Below, in pieces: positions 1-9,200 of a DNA stretch of 29,554 bases. A program made the position numbers and the translations under genes. The DNA is from Saprospiraceae bacterium UBA3362 (lineage in GTDB: Bacteria > Bacteroidota > Bacteroidia > Chitinophagales > Saprospiraceae). Where the stretch lies: the NCBI GenBank assembly GCA_002360455.1, contig DEQQ01000035.1:1-29554 (forward strand), given 5' to 3'. The notes under the pieces were generated by a model, which was not told the origin of the DNA, did no database searches, and worked only from the letters and a program-made list of their open reading frames with translations. Within the stretch, counting starts at the first letter, position 1, and the number at the start of each line of letters is the position of its first letter.

Positions 1-34
1 GTTTATAGGGGGTCAGTGCAATTAAATCTGAAAA

Positions 35-430
35 ATGAAAAAGCGAATTTTATCTATCGTTTTAAGCATTATAGTATTTGCAGTAGTGGTTGCATTGGTA
101 GAAGCCTTAGTTCATAAGATCTATCCCGTTCCTGAGAGTCTTGATAAATCAAAACCGGAGACTATAAAAGTCTATATGGAAACGGCTCCACAAGCGGCAC
201 TTATGGGAATAGTTTTAGCTTGGTTTTTGGCCACCTTGGCAGGTTGTATTAGTTTGAGTCTAATTTTAAAAAATCAAAGTCGATCCGCATATCTTGTTTT
301 TGGGGCCGTTGTACTTTTTTTTACACTGATCAATTTGGTCAATATTCCACATCCAATATGGATAAATATTGCAGGTCCTATAGGTATTGCGATCATTTGT
401 TTTGTATTTTTTAAGAAGTCCAACCAATAG
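35..430 (+). CDS. small integral membrane protein, function unknown
   Basis: The 131-residue protein begins with a Lys/Arg-containing N-terminus followed by a hydrophobic helix (about residues 5-26). Three more hydrophobic stretches follow at about 55-78, 85-105 and 108-126, so a four-helix inner-membrane protein is likely. A short polar loop (about 30-50) joins helices 1 and 2, and the tail ends in a basic KKSNQ. I see no catalytic motif and do not recognise the family. The ATG at 35 is the first in frame, but only 34 bases of upstream sequence are in the window. The gene converges on the nucleotidyltransferase gene with 19 bases between the stops. Confidence 0.7.
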   Translation: MKKRILSIVLSIIVFAVVVALVEALVHKIYPVPESLDKSKPETIKVYMETAPQAALMGIVLAWFLATLAGCISLSLILKNQSRSAYLVFGAVVLFFTLINLVNIPHPIWINIAGPIGIAIICFVFFKKSNQ

Positions 431-449
431 ATTAAATTGGAATTGTAGA

Positions 450-1358
450 TTAAACCAAATGTTCCGGATAATATCCATTGGAGATCATGGCTTGAATTGA
501 ATCTTGTACAAAGGGTTTATCTTCCTTATAAGTAACACCAAACCAATTTGAATTGGATTCAATAGCTTTTACATTCAGTATATTATGATCGATGAGATAT
601 TGGACTAACTCCGGGATATAAAATTCTGACGACTCTTCTTCAATTCTCTGTTTAAGAAATTCTGAAAATAATTTTTCAGCATAATCAAAGTATGAAGCTT
701 GAAATCCCCACATGTTCATAGAAACAGGAGTGGTGGTTTCGAGAAAGAACTGAGTGTTGTTTTTTGTATAGTAAATTTTTCCGGCATCATCTTTTTGAAT
801 TCCTTTACATTCTTCTATGCTTTTTAGGTTTGAATTGTGGTCCAGTTTACAAACTCCTCGATTGACAGCTCCATGTTCCGATAAAGTATTGTTTAGCAAA
901 TAAGCTATTACGGAATAATGATCAATGTTTTCTTTATTATTCAAAAAATTAAATAATGTTTGTAATGCTTCGCGACCGTAATAGTCGTCTGCATTAATAA
1001 CACCGAATGGTTCTTTTATGACCTCATGAGCTACCCAAACTGCATGTCCCGTTCCCCATGGTTTAGTTCGTTCTTGGGGACATACAAAGGGATCCGGTAA
1101 ATGATCCAATTCCTGAAAAACATAAACCAATTCTACTTTTCCTGACCATCTTGATTCTATTCTTGTTTTGAATTGTTCGTAAAATGAATTGCGAATGACA
1201 AAAACAATCTTATTGAAGCCGGCCTGAAGTGCATCATAAATGGAGTAATCAATAATAGTTTCTCCGTTTGGTCCAAATTCATCCAACTGCTTTAAGCCAC
1301 CATAACGACTTCCCATTCCTGCAGCCAAAACCAACAAACTTATTTTATTTGAATTCAT
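450..1358 (-). CDS. sugar-phosphate nucleotidyltransferase family protein
   Basis: This 302-residue protein is a predicted NDP-sugar pyrophosphorylase-type enzyme, which transfers a nucleotide to a sugar 1-phosphate. The N-terminus carries the nucleotide-binding signature LLVLAAGMGSRYGGLKQL (about residues 8-25), a glycine-rich loop followed by the conserved Lys. A later INADDYYG (about 121-128) matches the metal-binding Asp region of this fold. No left-handed beta-helix acyltransferase domain follows, so it is a stand-alone transferase rather than a GlmU-type fusion. The ATG at 1358 lies 8 bases downstream of the leuS stop, so it is probably the third gene of the MATE-leuS operon. The substrate cannot be read from sequence; envelope polysaccharide precursors are an inference. 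Confidence 0.85.
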   Translation of the reverse strand: MNSNKISLLVLAAGMGSRYGGLKQLDEFGPNGETIIDYSIYDALQAGFNKIVFVIRNSFYEQFKTRIESRWSGKVELVYVFQELDHLPDPFVCPQERTKPWGTGHAVWVAHEVIKEPFGVINADDYYGREALQTLFNFLNNKENIDHYSVIAYLLNNTLSEHGAVNRGVCKLDHNSNLKSIEECKGIQKDDAGKIYYTKNNTQFFLETTTPVSMNMWGFQASYFDYAEKLFSEFLKQRIEEESSEFYIPELVQYLIDHNILNVKAIESNSNWFGVTYKEDKPFVQDSIQAMISNGYYPEHLV

Positions 1359-1366
1359 GTTGTAAT

Positions 1367-4189
1367 TTATATAACGATATTAATCATTCTGCCCGGAACA
1401 ATGATCATTCTATGAATGGTTTGTCCGCCTATATATTTTTGTAATTCATCCAATAGAACAACCTGAGTCTCCAACTCTTCTTTTGTAAGAGATTTAGAAA
1501 CCTGCCATTCCATTCTTTTTTTTCCGTTTATACTTATCGGATAGTTTACAGAATCAGATTCAAGAAAGGATTCTGAATGCTGAGGATAAATAGCATGATG
1601 AATTGAACCTTTTTGCCCCATTTTTTGCCAAAAAAATTCTGTAATAAAAGGGGCAAAGGGTGCCATAAGTTTGCACAATTCTAAGAATATGGATTTCTTT
1701 TTACAATCAATTCTTCTTAAATCATTGACACAAATCATAAAAGCACTGACGGAAGTATTAAAGGATAAATGATCCAAATCTTGATTTACTTTCTTAATGC
1801 AGCTGTGCAGTATCTTCAACTCTTCTTTATTGCCATCTTCATTAGTTAAAATTAGCTCATCGTGTTCATTCAATGCCAATGAACAAAATTTTCTAATAAA
1901 ATTGCTTACACCACTAATTCCTTTTGTATCCCATGGTTTAGATTGTTCTAAGGGACCCAAAAACATCTCATACATTCTAAAACAATCCGCACCATATTCT
2001 GCAACAACATCATCAGGATTGACTACATTATGATATCGTTTTGACATTTTTCCAATCTCAGAAATTAAATAGATGCGATCATCAGAAGACTGTTGTAGCT
2101 TGATTTTTTCATGTTCGGCATGAGATCTAAATCGATAAAACTCTGTTATACTGTCTAATGATAAATAGCTCTTTCCTTCTGCATCTTTTTTAACAATAGA
2201 GAGAGGAACTTCTACAGGTATATATTGATGTTTATTTTCTGAAGTTATCAATCTAGCATCGGCATATATCAGTATTTCGCCACTGAACTCTTTGGTCATC
2301 ATATAAATTCTATTGATCTCACCTTGTATCATTCCTTGGTTCACCAATTTTTTGAAAGGCTCATTGGTCGGAACAAGTTTAAGATCGAATAAAAATTTGT
2401 GCCAAAATCTACTGTACATGAGATGGCCTACTGCATGTTCTGTTCCTCCAATATAGAGATCAACATTTTGCCAATATTGGAGGGCTTGTGAAGATGCAAA
2501 CCGATCCGAATTGGCAGGATCCATGTATCTTAAAAAATACCAACTGCTGCCTGCATATCCCGGCATTGTGTCTGTTTCACGTTTGCGATTAGGAATTTCA
2601 TTGACCCATTGTTCATTTCTACTCAATGGAGAAGTTCCGTCTGAAGCCGGTTGAAAATTGCTAATTTTGGGAAGGATTACCGGAAGTTGTTTTTCATCCA
2701 GTGCATAACACAATTGTTGGTCATAGACAATGGGAAATGGTTCTCCCCAGTACCGCTGCCGACTAAAGTTTGCGTCACGCATTTTATAATTGATTCTCTC
2801 GGTTCCTATCGATTTTAATTCTAATTGTTTAATCACGGTTTGAATGGCAGTAGAAATATCCATACCGTTTAAAAATTCAGAATCAATCAATGTTCCTACA
2901 CGATCCTCAATACCTGCAGAGGCAAATTCAGATTGATCCAATATTTTTTTAATAGGCAAGTTAAATTTTTCAGCAAAATTCTTATCTCTTTGGTCGTGAC
3001 CCGGAACCGCCATGATAGCGCCCGTACCGTATTCTATAAGTACATAATCTGAAATCCAAATTGGAATTTCTTTACCGGTAAAAGGATGAATTGCATAAGA
3101 ACCTGTAAACACCCCATCCACGTTTTTTATCTCTGCCTGTCTTTCTATTTCTGATTTTTGAGAAGCTTTTAGTTTGAATTTTTCTACTTCAGAAAGCTGA
3201 GATTCTTTGGTTAATTTATCTACAAACGGATGTTCTGGAGCAATGACCATAAAGCTCACACCAAATATTGTATCCGGGCGTGTCGTATAAATTTCTAGGG
3301 AAGAATCTTGATCTGCAATTTTAAAAAACAGTTGAGCTCCTACAGATTTTCCAATCCAATTTTGTTGCATCGTTTTTAATGCTGGAGACCAATCCAAATT
3401 TTGTAAATCATTCAACAATCTTTCTGCATACGCAGATATGCGGAGAGACCATTGCATCATGGATTTTTTTACAACCGGATGTCCACCACGCTCTGACACT
3501 CCATTCGTAATTTCATCATTGGCGAGCACAGTTCCCAAAGCTTCACACCAATTCACGAAACTTTCTTTTCTATAGGCCAATCTAAAATTCATTAAGGTTT
3601 TATCCTTTTCTTGAATATTCATTGATTTCCATTGCTCAGCATCGAATCGGCCTTCAAAGGAATTCGCCGCATATAAATTGGAATTTCCAAATTTTTCAAA
3701 ATGTTGGATTAATTCTTGAATCGGTCTTGCTTGATTGGTGGAAAAATCATAATAGTGTTGGTACAATTGCAAGAATATCCATTGAGTCCATTTATAATAA
3801 GAAGGATCACTTGTATTGACCTCTCGAGTCCAATCGTAATTGAAACCAATATTTGCCAATTGTTCTTTATACCTTGCAATATTATGTGAAGTAGAATGAG
3901 CCGGATGCACACCTGTTTGTATCGCATATTGTTCTGCTGGTAAGCCGAAGGCATCAAAACCCATTGGATGTAGTACATTATAGGCTTTCATTCGTTTTGA
4001 ACGAGCAATAATATCGGAAGCAATATATCCTAAGGGATGGCCAACATGCAGACCGGAACCGGATGGATATGGAAACATATCCAATACGTAATATTTTGGC
4101 TTATCAGAATTTGGATCTACTTTATAAATTTCATTTTTTTGCCAAAAATCTTTACATTCCTGTTCTATTAAGTTAAACTGTATCGCCAT
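1367..4189 (-). CDS. leuS: leucyl-tRNA synthetase
   Basis: LeuRS charges tRNA-Leu with leucine in the cytoplasm. The class I HIGH motif appears as HVGH (residues 48-51) within FPYPSGSGLHVGHPLGY, and the KMSKS loop as KMSKR (714-718), followed by YHNVVNPDD. Between them lies the CP1 editing region, with the TTRPDT motif and a GTGAIMAVPGHDQRD segment typical of LeuRS editing domains. A leucine-specific insertion precedes the KMSKR loop, the anticodon-binding helices follow it, and the C-terminal domain ends in IIVPGRMINIVI. At 940 residues it is longer than the roughly 860-residue E. coli enzyme, as is usual for Bacteroidota. The ATG lies inside the last codons of the upstream MATE gene (17-base overlap including its stop), suggesting translational coupling. 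Confidence 0.97.
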   Translation of the reverse strand: MAIQFNLIEQECKDFWQKNEIYKVDPNSDKPKYYVLDMFPYPSGSGLHVGHPLGYIASDIIARSKRMKAYNVLHPMGFDAFGLPAEQYAIQTGVHPAHSTSHNIARYKEQLANIGFNYDWTREVNTSDPSYYKWTQWIFLQLYQHYYDFSTNQARPIQELIQHFEKFGNSNLYAANSFEGRFDAEQWKSMNIQEKDKTLMNFRLAYRKESFVNWCEALGTVLANDEITNGVSERGGHPVVKKSMMQWSLRISAYAERLLNDLQNLDWSPALKTMQQNWIGKSVGAQLFFKIADQDSSLEIYTTRPDTIFGVSFMVIAPEHPFVDKLTKESQLSEVEKFKLKASQKSEIERQAEIKNVDGVFTGSYAIHPFTGKEIPIWISDYVLIEYGTGAIMAVPGHDQRDKNFAEKFNLPIKKILDQSEFASAGIEDRVGTLIDSEFLNGMDISTAIQTVIKQLELKSIGTERINYKMRDANFSRQRYWGEPFPIVYDQQLCYALDEKQLPVILPKISNFQPASDGTSPLSRNEQWVNEIPNRKRETDTMPGYAGSSWYFLRYMDPANSDRFASSQALQYWQNVDLYIGGTEHAVGHLMYSRFWHKFLFDLKLVPTNEPFKKLVNQGMIQGEINRIYMMTKEFSGEILIYADARLITSENKHQYIPVEVPLSIVKKDAEGKSYLSLDSITEFYRFRSHAEHEKIKLQQSSDDRIYLISEIGKMSKRYHNVVNPDDVVAEYGADCFRMYEMFLGPLEQSKPWDTKGISGVSNFIRKFCSLALNEHDELILTNEDGNKEELKILHSCIKKVNQDLDHLSFNTSVSAFMICVNDLRRIDCKKKSIFLELCKLMAPFAPFITEFFWQKMGQKGSIHHAIYPQHSESFLESDSVNYPISINGKKRMEWQVSKSLTKEELETQVVLLDELQKYIGGQTIHRMIIVPGRMINIVI

Positions 4190-5519
4190 AAATGGTAGAA
4201 TGATAAACTTGAATCATTTTTTTAAATCGAAAATAGAGCAATATGGCCATAATACTGAGACAAATCACAAATCCTAACCATAGGCCATAAACTTCTAGAC
4301 CGCAAAGATAAGCCAAAACCGTTCCCGATGGGATACCTAAAAGCCAATAAGAAATAGAAGTGTACAAAGTCGGTTTGTGAGTGTCTTGAAGCCCTCTCAA
4401 CAGACCGACCCCTACCGCTTGCATGGAATCTGAGATTTGGAATAATGCAGCGATGAGAAATAGTATCGAACAATATTGGATGACCTCGGGCTCAGAATTG
4501 AATAATCGAGGTATGGTTTGATGAAAAACAATAAACAATATTCCGCAAAGGCAACCATAGTAGAGCGCAAACCGGAAACAAAGTTTTCCAAATTGTTCTG
4601 CCATTAAGACATTTTTGCTGCCGATGGATTCTCCTACTTTGATAGATCCAGCAGTTGATATTCCCATAGAAATCATAAATGTAAATGTCGCACAGGACAA
4701 TGCTATTTGATGCGCTGCTTGTTGTTTGGCACCAAAATTTCCGGCCATAATTCCAAGAACAACAAATGCGGCAACTTCACTGGTATATTGCCAAGAACTA
4801 GGAAGCCCTAGTTGAATGAATTCTTTTAACTCCCTTGAGAAAAAATGGAAAGATCCTCTCAGTTCCTGTTTGAATTCTTTACCAAAGAACACAAAAATGA
4901 ATAAAGCCAGGCATATTGAAATTCGTGTGATCAAAGTCGCCAAACCACTTCCGGCCAAGCCCAATGAGGGAAACCCAAAATTCCCATAAATAAAACAATA
5001 ATTTAATATAAAATTCATGGGAATGCTCAAAAGTGATAACCATAGTGGAAACCTAGTTTTTCCTAAGCCATCACAAAATTGTTTTAAGCAAAGGAATATC
5101 ACCATAGGAACAATGGACCACATTAAGAGAAAAATGAATTCTTTTGAAAGTTTAATGACATCAGGGTCTTGTTTGAGCCGGTGGATATAGGGAAATAAAA
5201 GATAGGCCAGTCCACAAAAAATCAATGCAAGAAAGCTAGACATGAGTAAAGATTGAACTAACAGTGGAAATAAGCTTTCTTCTTGTTGTGATGATTTTTT
5301 GAATGCCACCAATGGAGATAAAACACTAAGCAGTCCAATACAACACACAAAAGGAATGCTTACAATATTCAAAGCCAAAGAGGAGGCTGCAAGTTCTTTG
5401 TAGCCAAGTTTGCCAACCATCAGACTGTCCATGATGCCGAGTACCATTTGAGAAAGATTGCCCAAGATAAGCGGCCCGGCCAGTTTCAATAAATTCTTAT
5501 AATTAGCGGTCTGTTGCAA
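4173..5519 (-). CDS. MATE family multidrug/metabolite efflux transporter
   Basis: This 448-residue inner-membrane protein has about 12 hydrophobic segments in two similar halves. The N-terminal half shows the MATE hallmark LAGPLILGNLSQMVLGIMDSLMVGKLG (about residues 13-39, key residues P, N, D and G), and the second half opens with a related LGLPSSWQYTSEVAAF (about 238-253). Families of this type export cationic compounds in exchange for Na+ or H+; the substrate here is unknown. The start is TTG: no ATG occurs before the MATE signature, and an in-frame stop lies just upstream. It is the first gene of the operon with leuS and the nucleotidyltransferase. Its stop overlaps the leuS start. Confidence 0.93.
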   Translation of the reverse strand: MQQTANYKNLLKLAGPLILGNLSQMVLGIMDSLMVGKLGYKELAASSLALNIVSIPFVCCIGLLSVLSPLVAFKKSSQQEESLFPLLVQSLLMSSFLALIFCGLAYLLFPYIHRLKQDPDVIKLSKEFIFLLMWSIVPMVIFLCLKQFCDGLGKTRFPLWLSLLSIPMNFILNYCFIYGNFGFPSLGLAGSGLATLITRISICLALFIFVFFGKEFKQELRGSFHFFSRELKEFIQLGLPSSWQYTSEVAAFVVLGIMAGNFGAKQQAAHQIALSCATFTFMISMGISTAGSIKVGESIGSKNVLMAEQFGKLCFRFALYYGCLCGILFIVFHQTIPRLFNSEPEVIQYCSILFLIAALFQISDSMQAVGVGLLRGLQDTHKPTLYTSISYWLLGIPSGTVLAYLCGLEVYGLWLGFVICLSIMAILLYFRFKKMIQVYHSTIYGDTV

Positions 5520-6223
5520 TAAGATTAAAATTTATAAATGTATAATATGAAAAGATAAAGAGGATAATAAATTATAATAAATTTACATACAAAGATAACT
5601 CTTTTTTGATATCAAATTGGCATAGTTTTTTCTTGTATAGAAATGTACTACAGATGCGACTTGGCCTTTGTTACAAATTTTATTTTTCTCGCATCACTCA
5701 CCAGTTCCAAAATCTAAACCTTTTAGGTTAGAGCATCCATTATAAAAATAATTTATTTCATTTCTTTTAATTTGATCCATTTCCAAGGGGTTCAAATGTA
5801 TTGTATTTTTAACATCATGTTTTTATACTTGATATAAAAAAATATATCAAAAAATAGTTGATCAATCGAAAGAATAGCTTCATCATTGCACTGTAACAAA
5901 GGCCGAAGCTGTATAAATTTTTGATCAAGAAAATTCATACGGTCGCGTAATCAAATGATTTGGATCAAATCAAGATTCAGTTTTTTTTGACTTCGGCAGA
6001 TTTTATAAAGTGAAACTGTGCTTAACTCACACGGTGGTATAATCATTTTATAAGATCACAAAACTCTTCATTTAGGCTATTCTATAATAGCTAATCATAC
6101 TCAAACTCAACTAATTCATTTTCAGTAAATGAACTTGACGGAAACGTTAAGTCCAAGAGCTGGAAATGTTTTTGTCGAAGCGAAATTAGTTGTTTTTTAT
6201 TTTTTAATCCAAATCAGTTTAGT
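5520..6223. other. 0.7 kb AT-rich intergenic region between divergent genes
   Basis: No convincing coding sequence is present. The left end carries the MATE promoter. A 13-base inverted repeat (ggcctttgttaca at 5663-5675, its reverse complement at 5892-5904) spans the middle. Two small palindromes lie near the giant gene: gctatt/aatagc at 6076-6091 and a perfect 7-base stem ttcattt/aaatgaa at 6115-6133. Immediately after the second, cttgac...gttaag can pair with one G-T wobble. The right part is presumably the 5' leader and promoter of the giant secreted protein. I found no confident TAnnTTTG box for it. Confidence 0.6.
5590..5616 (-). promoter_or_regulatory. putative Bacteroidota promoter of the MATE-leuS operon
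   Basis: On the minus strand a perfect TAnnTTTG -7 box (TATCTTTG, 5597 to 5590) is preceded by TTTG (5616 to 5613) with a 15-base spacer. The -7 box fits the Bacteroidota primary sigma factor consensus. The spacer is shorter than the usual 17-23, so the -33 match may be fortuitous. The implied transcript start is roughly 60-70 bases before the TTG start codon. Confidence 0.45.
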
Positions 6224-9200
6224 ATGATTAGACTATGCTTACTTAACAAATTCAAACCCAAGTTGAGTTGGAGTTTGATTTTAGCGTTAGTCATAGGCAT
6301 GTACTCGAGAAGCGTTGCAAATTCTAATGAATCCGTTGCAATGGGTCAGCTTGCATGTAATGACGACATTCAGATAAGTCTGGATGAAACTTGTACGGCG
6401 ACAATTACGCCGGAGATGGTACTAGAAGGTACCGGGTATAACTTAGCGGACATGGAAGTTATAGCTCGAGATTGGCAGTCCAATGCAATTATTGACATCG
6501 ATCCGGTAACTCCTGGAGTTCAAATAGGAGCTGCACAGATCGGAAAACATTTAAGACTTACCGTTAGAGAAATTTCTACAGGAAATTCATGTTGGGGAAG
6601 AGCTTTTGTTGAAGACAAATTGGCTCCAAAATTGACTTGTCCTTTAGATGTTAAAATTGAATGTACAGAAGAAACAAGCCCTGCTTTTACAGGTGAACCA
6701 ATTGTAGAAGAATATTGCGGTAATTACACTTTGACCTATACGGATAAGATCACAAAAGGATCTTGTGCATTGGGTTACGAGAGAATTATTGTAAGAACCT
6801 GGGTAGCTACAGATGCCTCCGGAAATAAATCCACATGTTCACAAAACATAGTGGTAATATTGGCAGACTTAGCTACAGTGGATTTTCCTCCTCATTTTGA
6901 TGTTGTTGGAAGACCGACAATATTCAAGCATTTCACTGGTCCATTTATACCGGGAGCTTGGGCAGTTGGTAACTCAGGACCGGGAGCGAAAAACGGAACT
7001 GCAAACTTTACATCAAACAATACAGTGTTGACGATAATTGGTGCAGATGGAGTTGCTCCTGCAAAAATGGATACCACTTTTGCAAATTTATCTATTCCTT
7101 ATTGCGGAACAATCACTTTTGATTGGCAAGCATTTATAAGAGGAGGAGCCGGTAACTTCAATAATGATGAAGCTGGTTATTCTCTTAATGGTGTTTACAC
7201 TTTCTTATCTACTCCACCAAATGCAATGGTTGCTTCTGGCTCTACAACTGTGGACGTTCAAGCCGGAGATGAGTTTAGCTTTTTTGTTAGATCTAATAAT
7301 GTAGGAAGAGAAGATACATTTATTGTAAGCAACTTCAAATTTGTTGGATGCAATCAAAATGCATTGCTTTGTGAGCAAAAAATCAACAAGGCTTTTGACC
7401 CGACATCACATTATTTGTCATATCCAAATTGTGTAGATGGTTATTTGTTAGATTCATTTGAGTATGGATGTACAGGTGCAAGAATTCCAAGAATATTAGG
7501 ATGGAATGTTTTAGAAACAGGAGCCTTTGCAGGAAATCCGAATCCGGATCCTGTTTACTATCCTGCCAATCCTGGATGTTGGCCACAAGATGCATTTGTC
7601 ATGTGGAATGGAACAGGACGTCCTGAGGTAACAGGATGTAGCAATCTTGCAGTAACCTATAAGGATATCAGAATCGATATTGCGAAGCCGGGTTGTGATG
7701 CTGGTAGTGTTGGTTGTTTTAAAGTTTTGAGACAATGGTTAGTATTAGATTGGTGTACCGGAGGTACAAGATCTTATGACCAAATTATCAAAGTAGTAGA
7801 TGACAAAGGCCCTCAAGTTTTATATCCAGATTCATTGGTGGTGAACACTGATGTATGGAAATGTGAAGGTCGTTGGGAAGTACCACAAGCTTGGGTCGTT
7901 GATAATTGTTCTTCTGAAGTCCACTACTCGATAAAGGTAGATGACGGAACAGTTTTAGGAAACGAAACTTCAGGTTATATTGTGGTAAATCTTCCATTAG
8001 GTATCCAAAACGCTTATATCGTAGCGGAAGATTGCTGTGGCAATGTAACTGAGAAATTGGTTAGAATCAATGTCATTGATGCAAATCCGCCAATTGCTGT
8101 TTGTGACCAAAAAACAGTAGTTACAATCACAGGAACTCAATCCCCTGGTCAAAACTTTGCTAAAATTAACGCAGAAACATTTGATGATGGTTCATTTGAT
8201 AACTGCGCAAATCATATTTATTTCAAGGCGATCAGAATGGATGAGCTAGACGGTACAACTCATGGTACCACTAAAGAATCCGGTGTTTGCAACAAAGCTA
8301 ATGGAGATGATGACTTAAGTATCTTAGGTTCTCAGACTTATTTTGATGATAACGTAAAATTCTGTTGTGCTGATGTAGGTACTACAGTTAGAGTTGTATT
8401 CCGTGTTTTTGATGTTGATCCGGGCGTTGGTCCTGTAAAACCTGGAAGAATGGCATCAGGATTGCTAGCCGGTCACTTTAGTGATTGTATGGTAGAAGTT
8501 GAAGTTCAAGATAAATCGATTCCTACAGTGGTAGCACCTCCGGATATGGTGGTGAGCTGTATGTTCTGGTTTGATCTAAGCAAAGCAACAGATCCTAAAG
8601 ATTCTACATTTGGAAAAGTTGTAAACGATGTAGCTTGGAGATCTAAAGTAAAATCTAGAGATATCGTTTGTAATGAATTCTGTTATGCAAATCCTTTGAG
8701 CGGCTATCCTGGACCTATCCTTGGTTCTGCAGGAGAAAAAGCTTGTGGATACTATAATACTTTATTCAACCCAAGTCACCCTGACAATAAATATGATTTG
8801 GTTTGGGGATTTGATGGATATGTATTAGCATCATGTAATGTAACTCCGGTGATCACGGTGATCGATAAAAGAGAATGTGGACAGGGTAGAATTTTACGTG
8901 AAATTTCTGCAAGAGGTCCTAATAATATTTTAGTAAAAGCAACTCAAACTATTTGGGTTGTAGATTGTGATCCTTTCTATATAGATGGAAAAGATAAGTG
9001 CAGTACAACAGACGACATTACATGGCCTGATTGTGCAGGTGTAGGTGTAACTATAGATGGCTGTGGAGCCGACACATCTCCTGACAATCCATTACTTGGA
9101 AGACCAAGAATAGAAAATGGAGCTGATGATAATTGTGCATTGATCGCTATCGAATTCAAAGACGAAGTATTTACAATTGAGCCTGATGCTTGCTTGAAAA

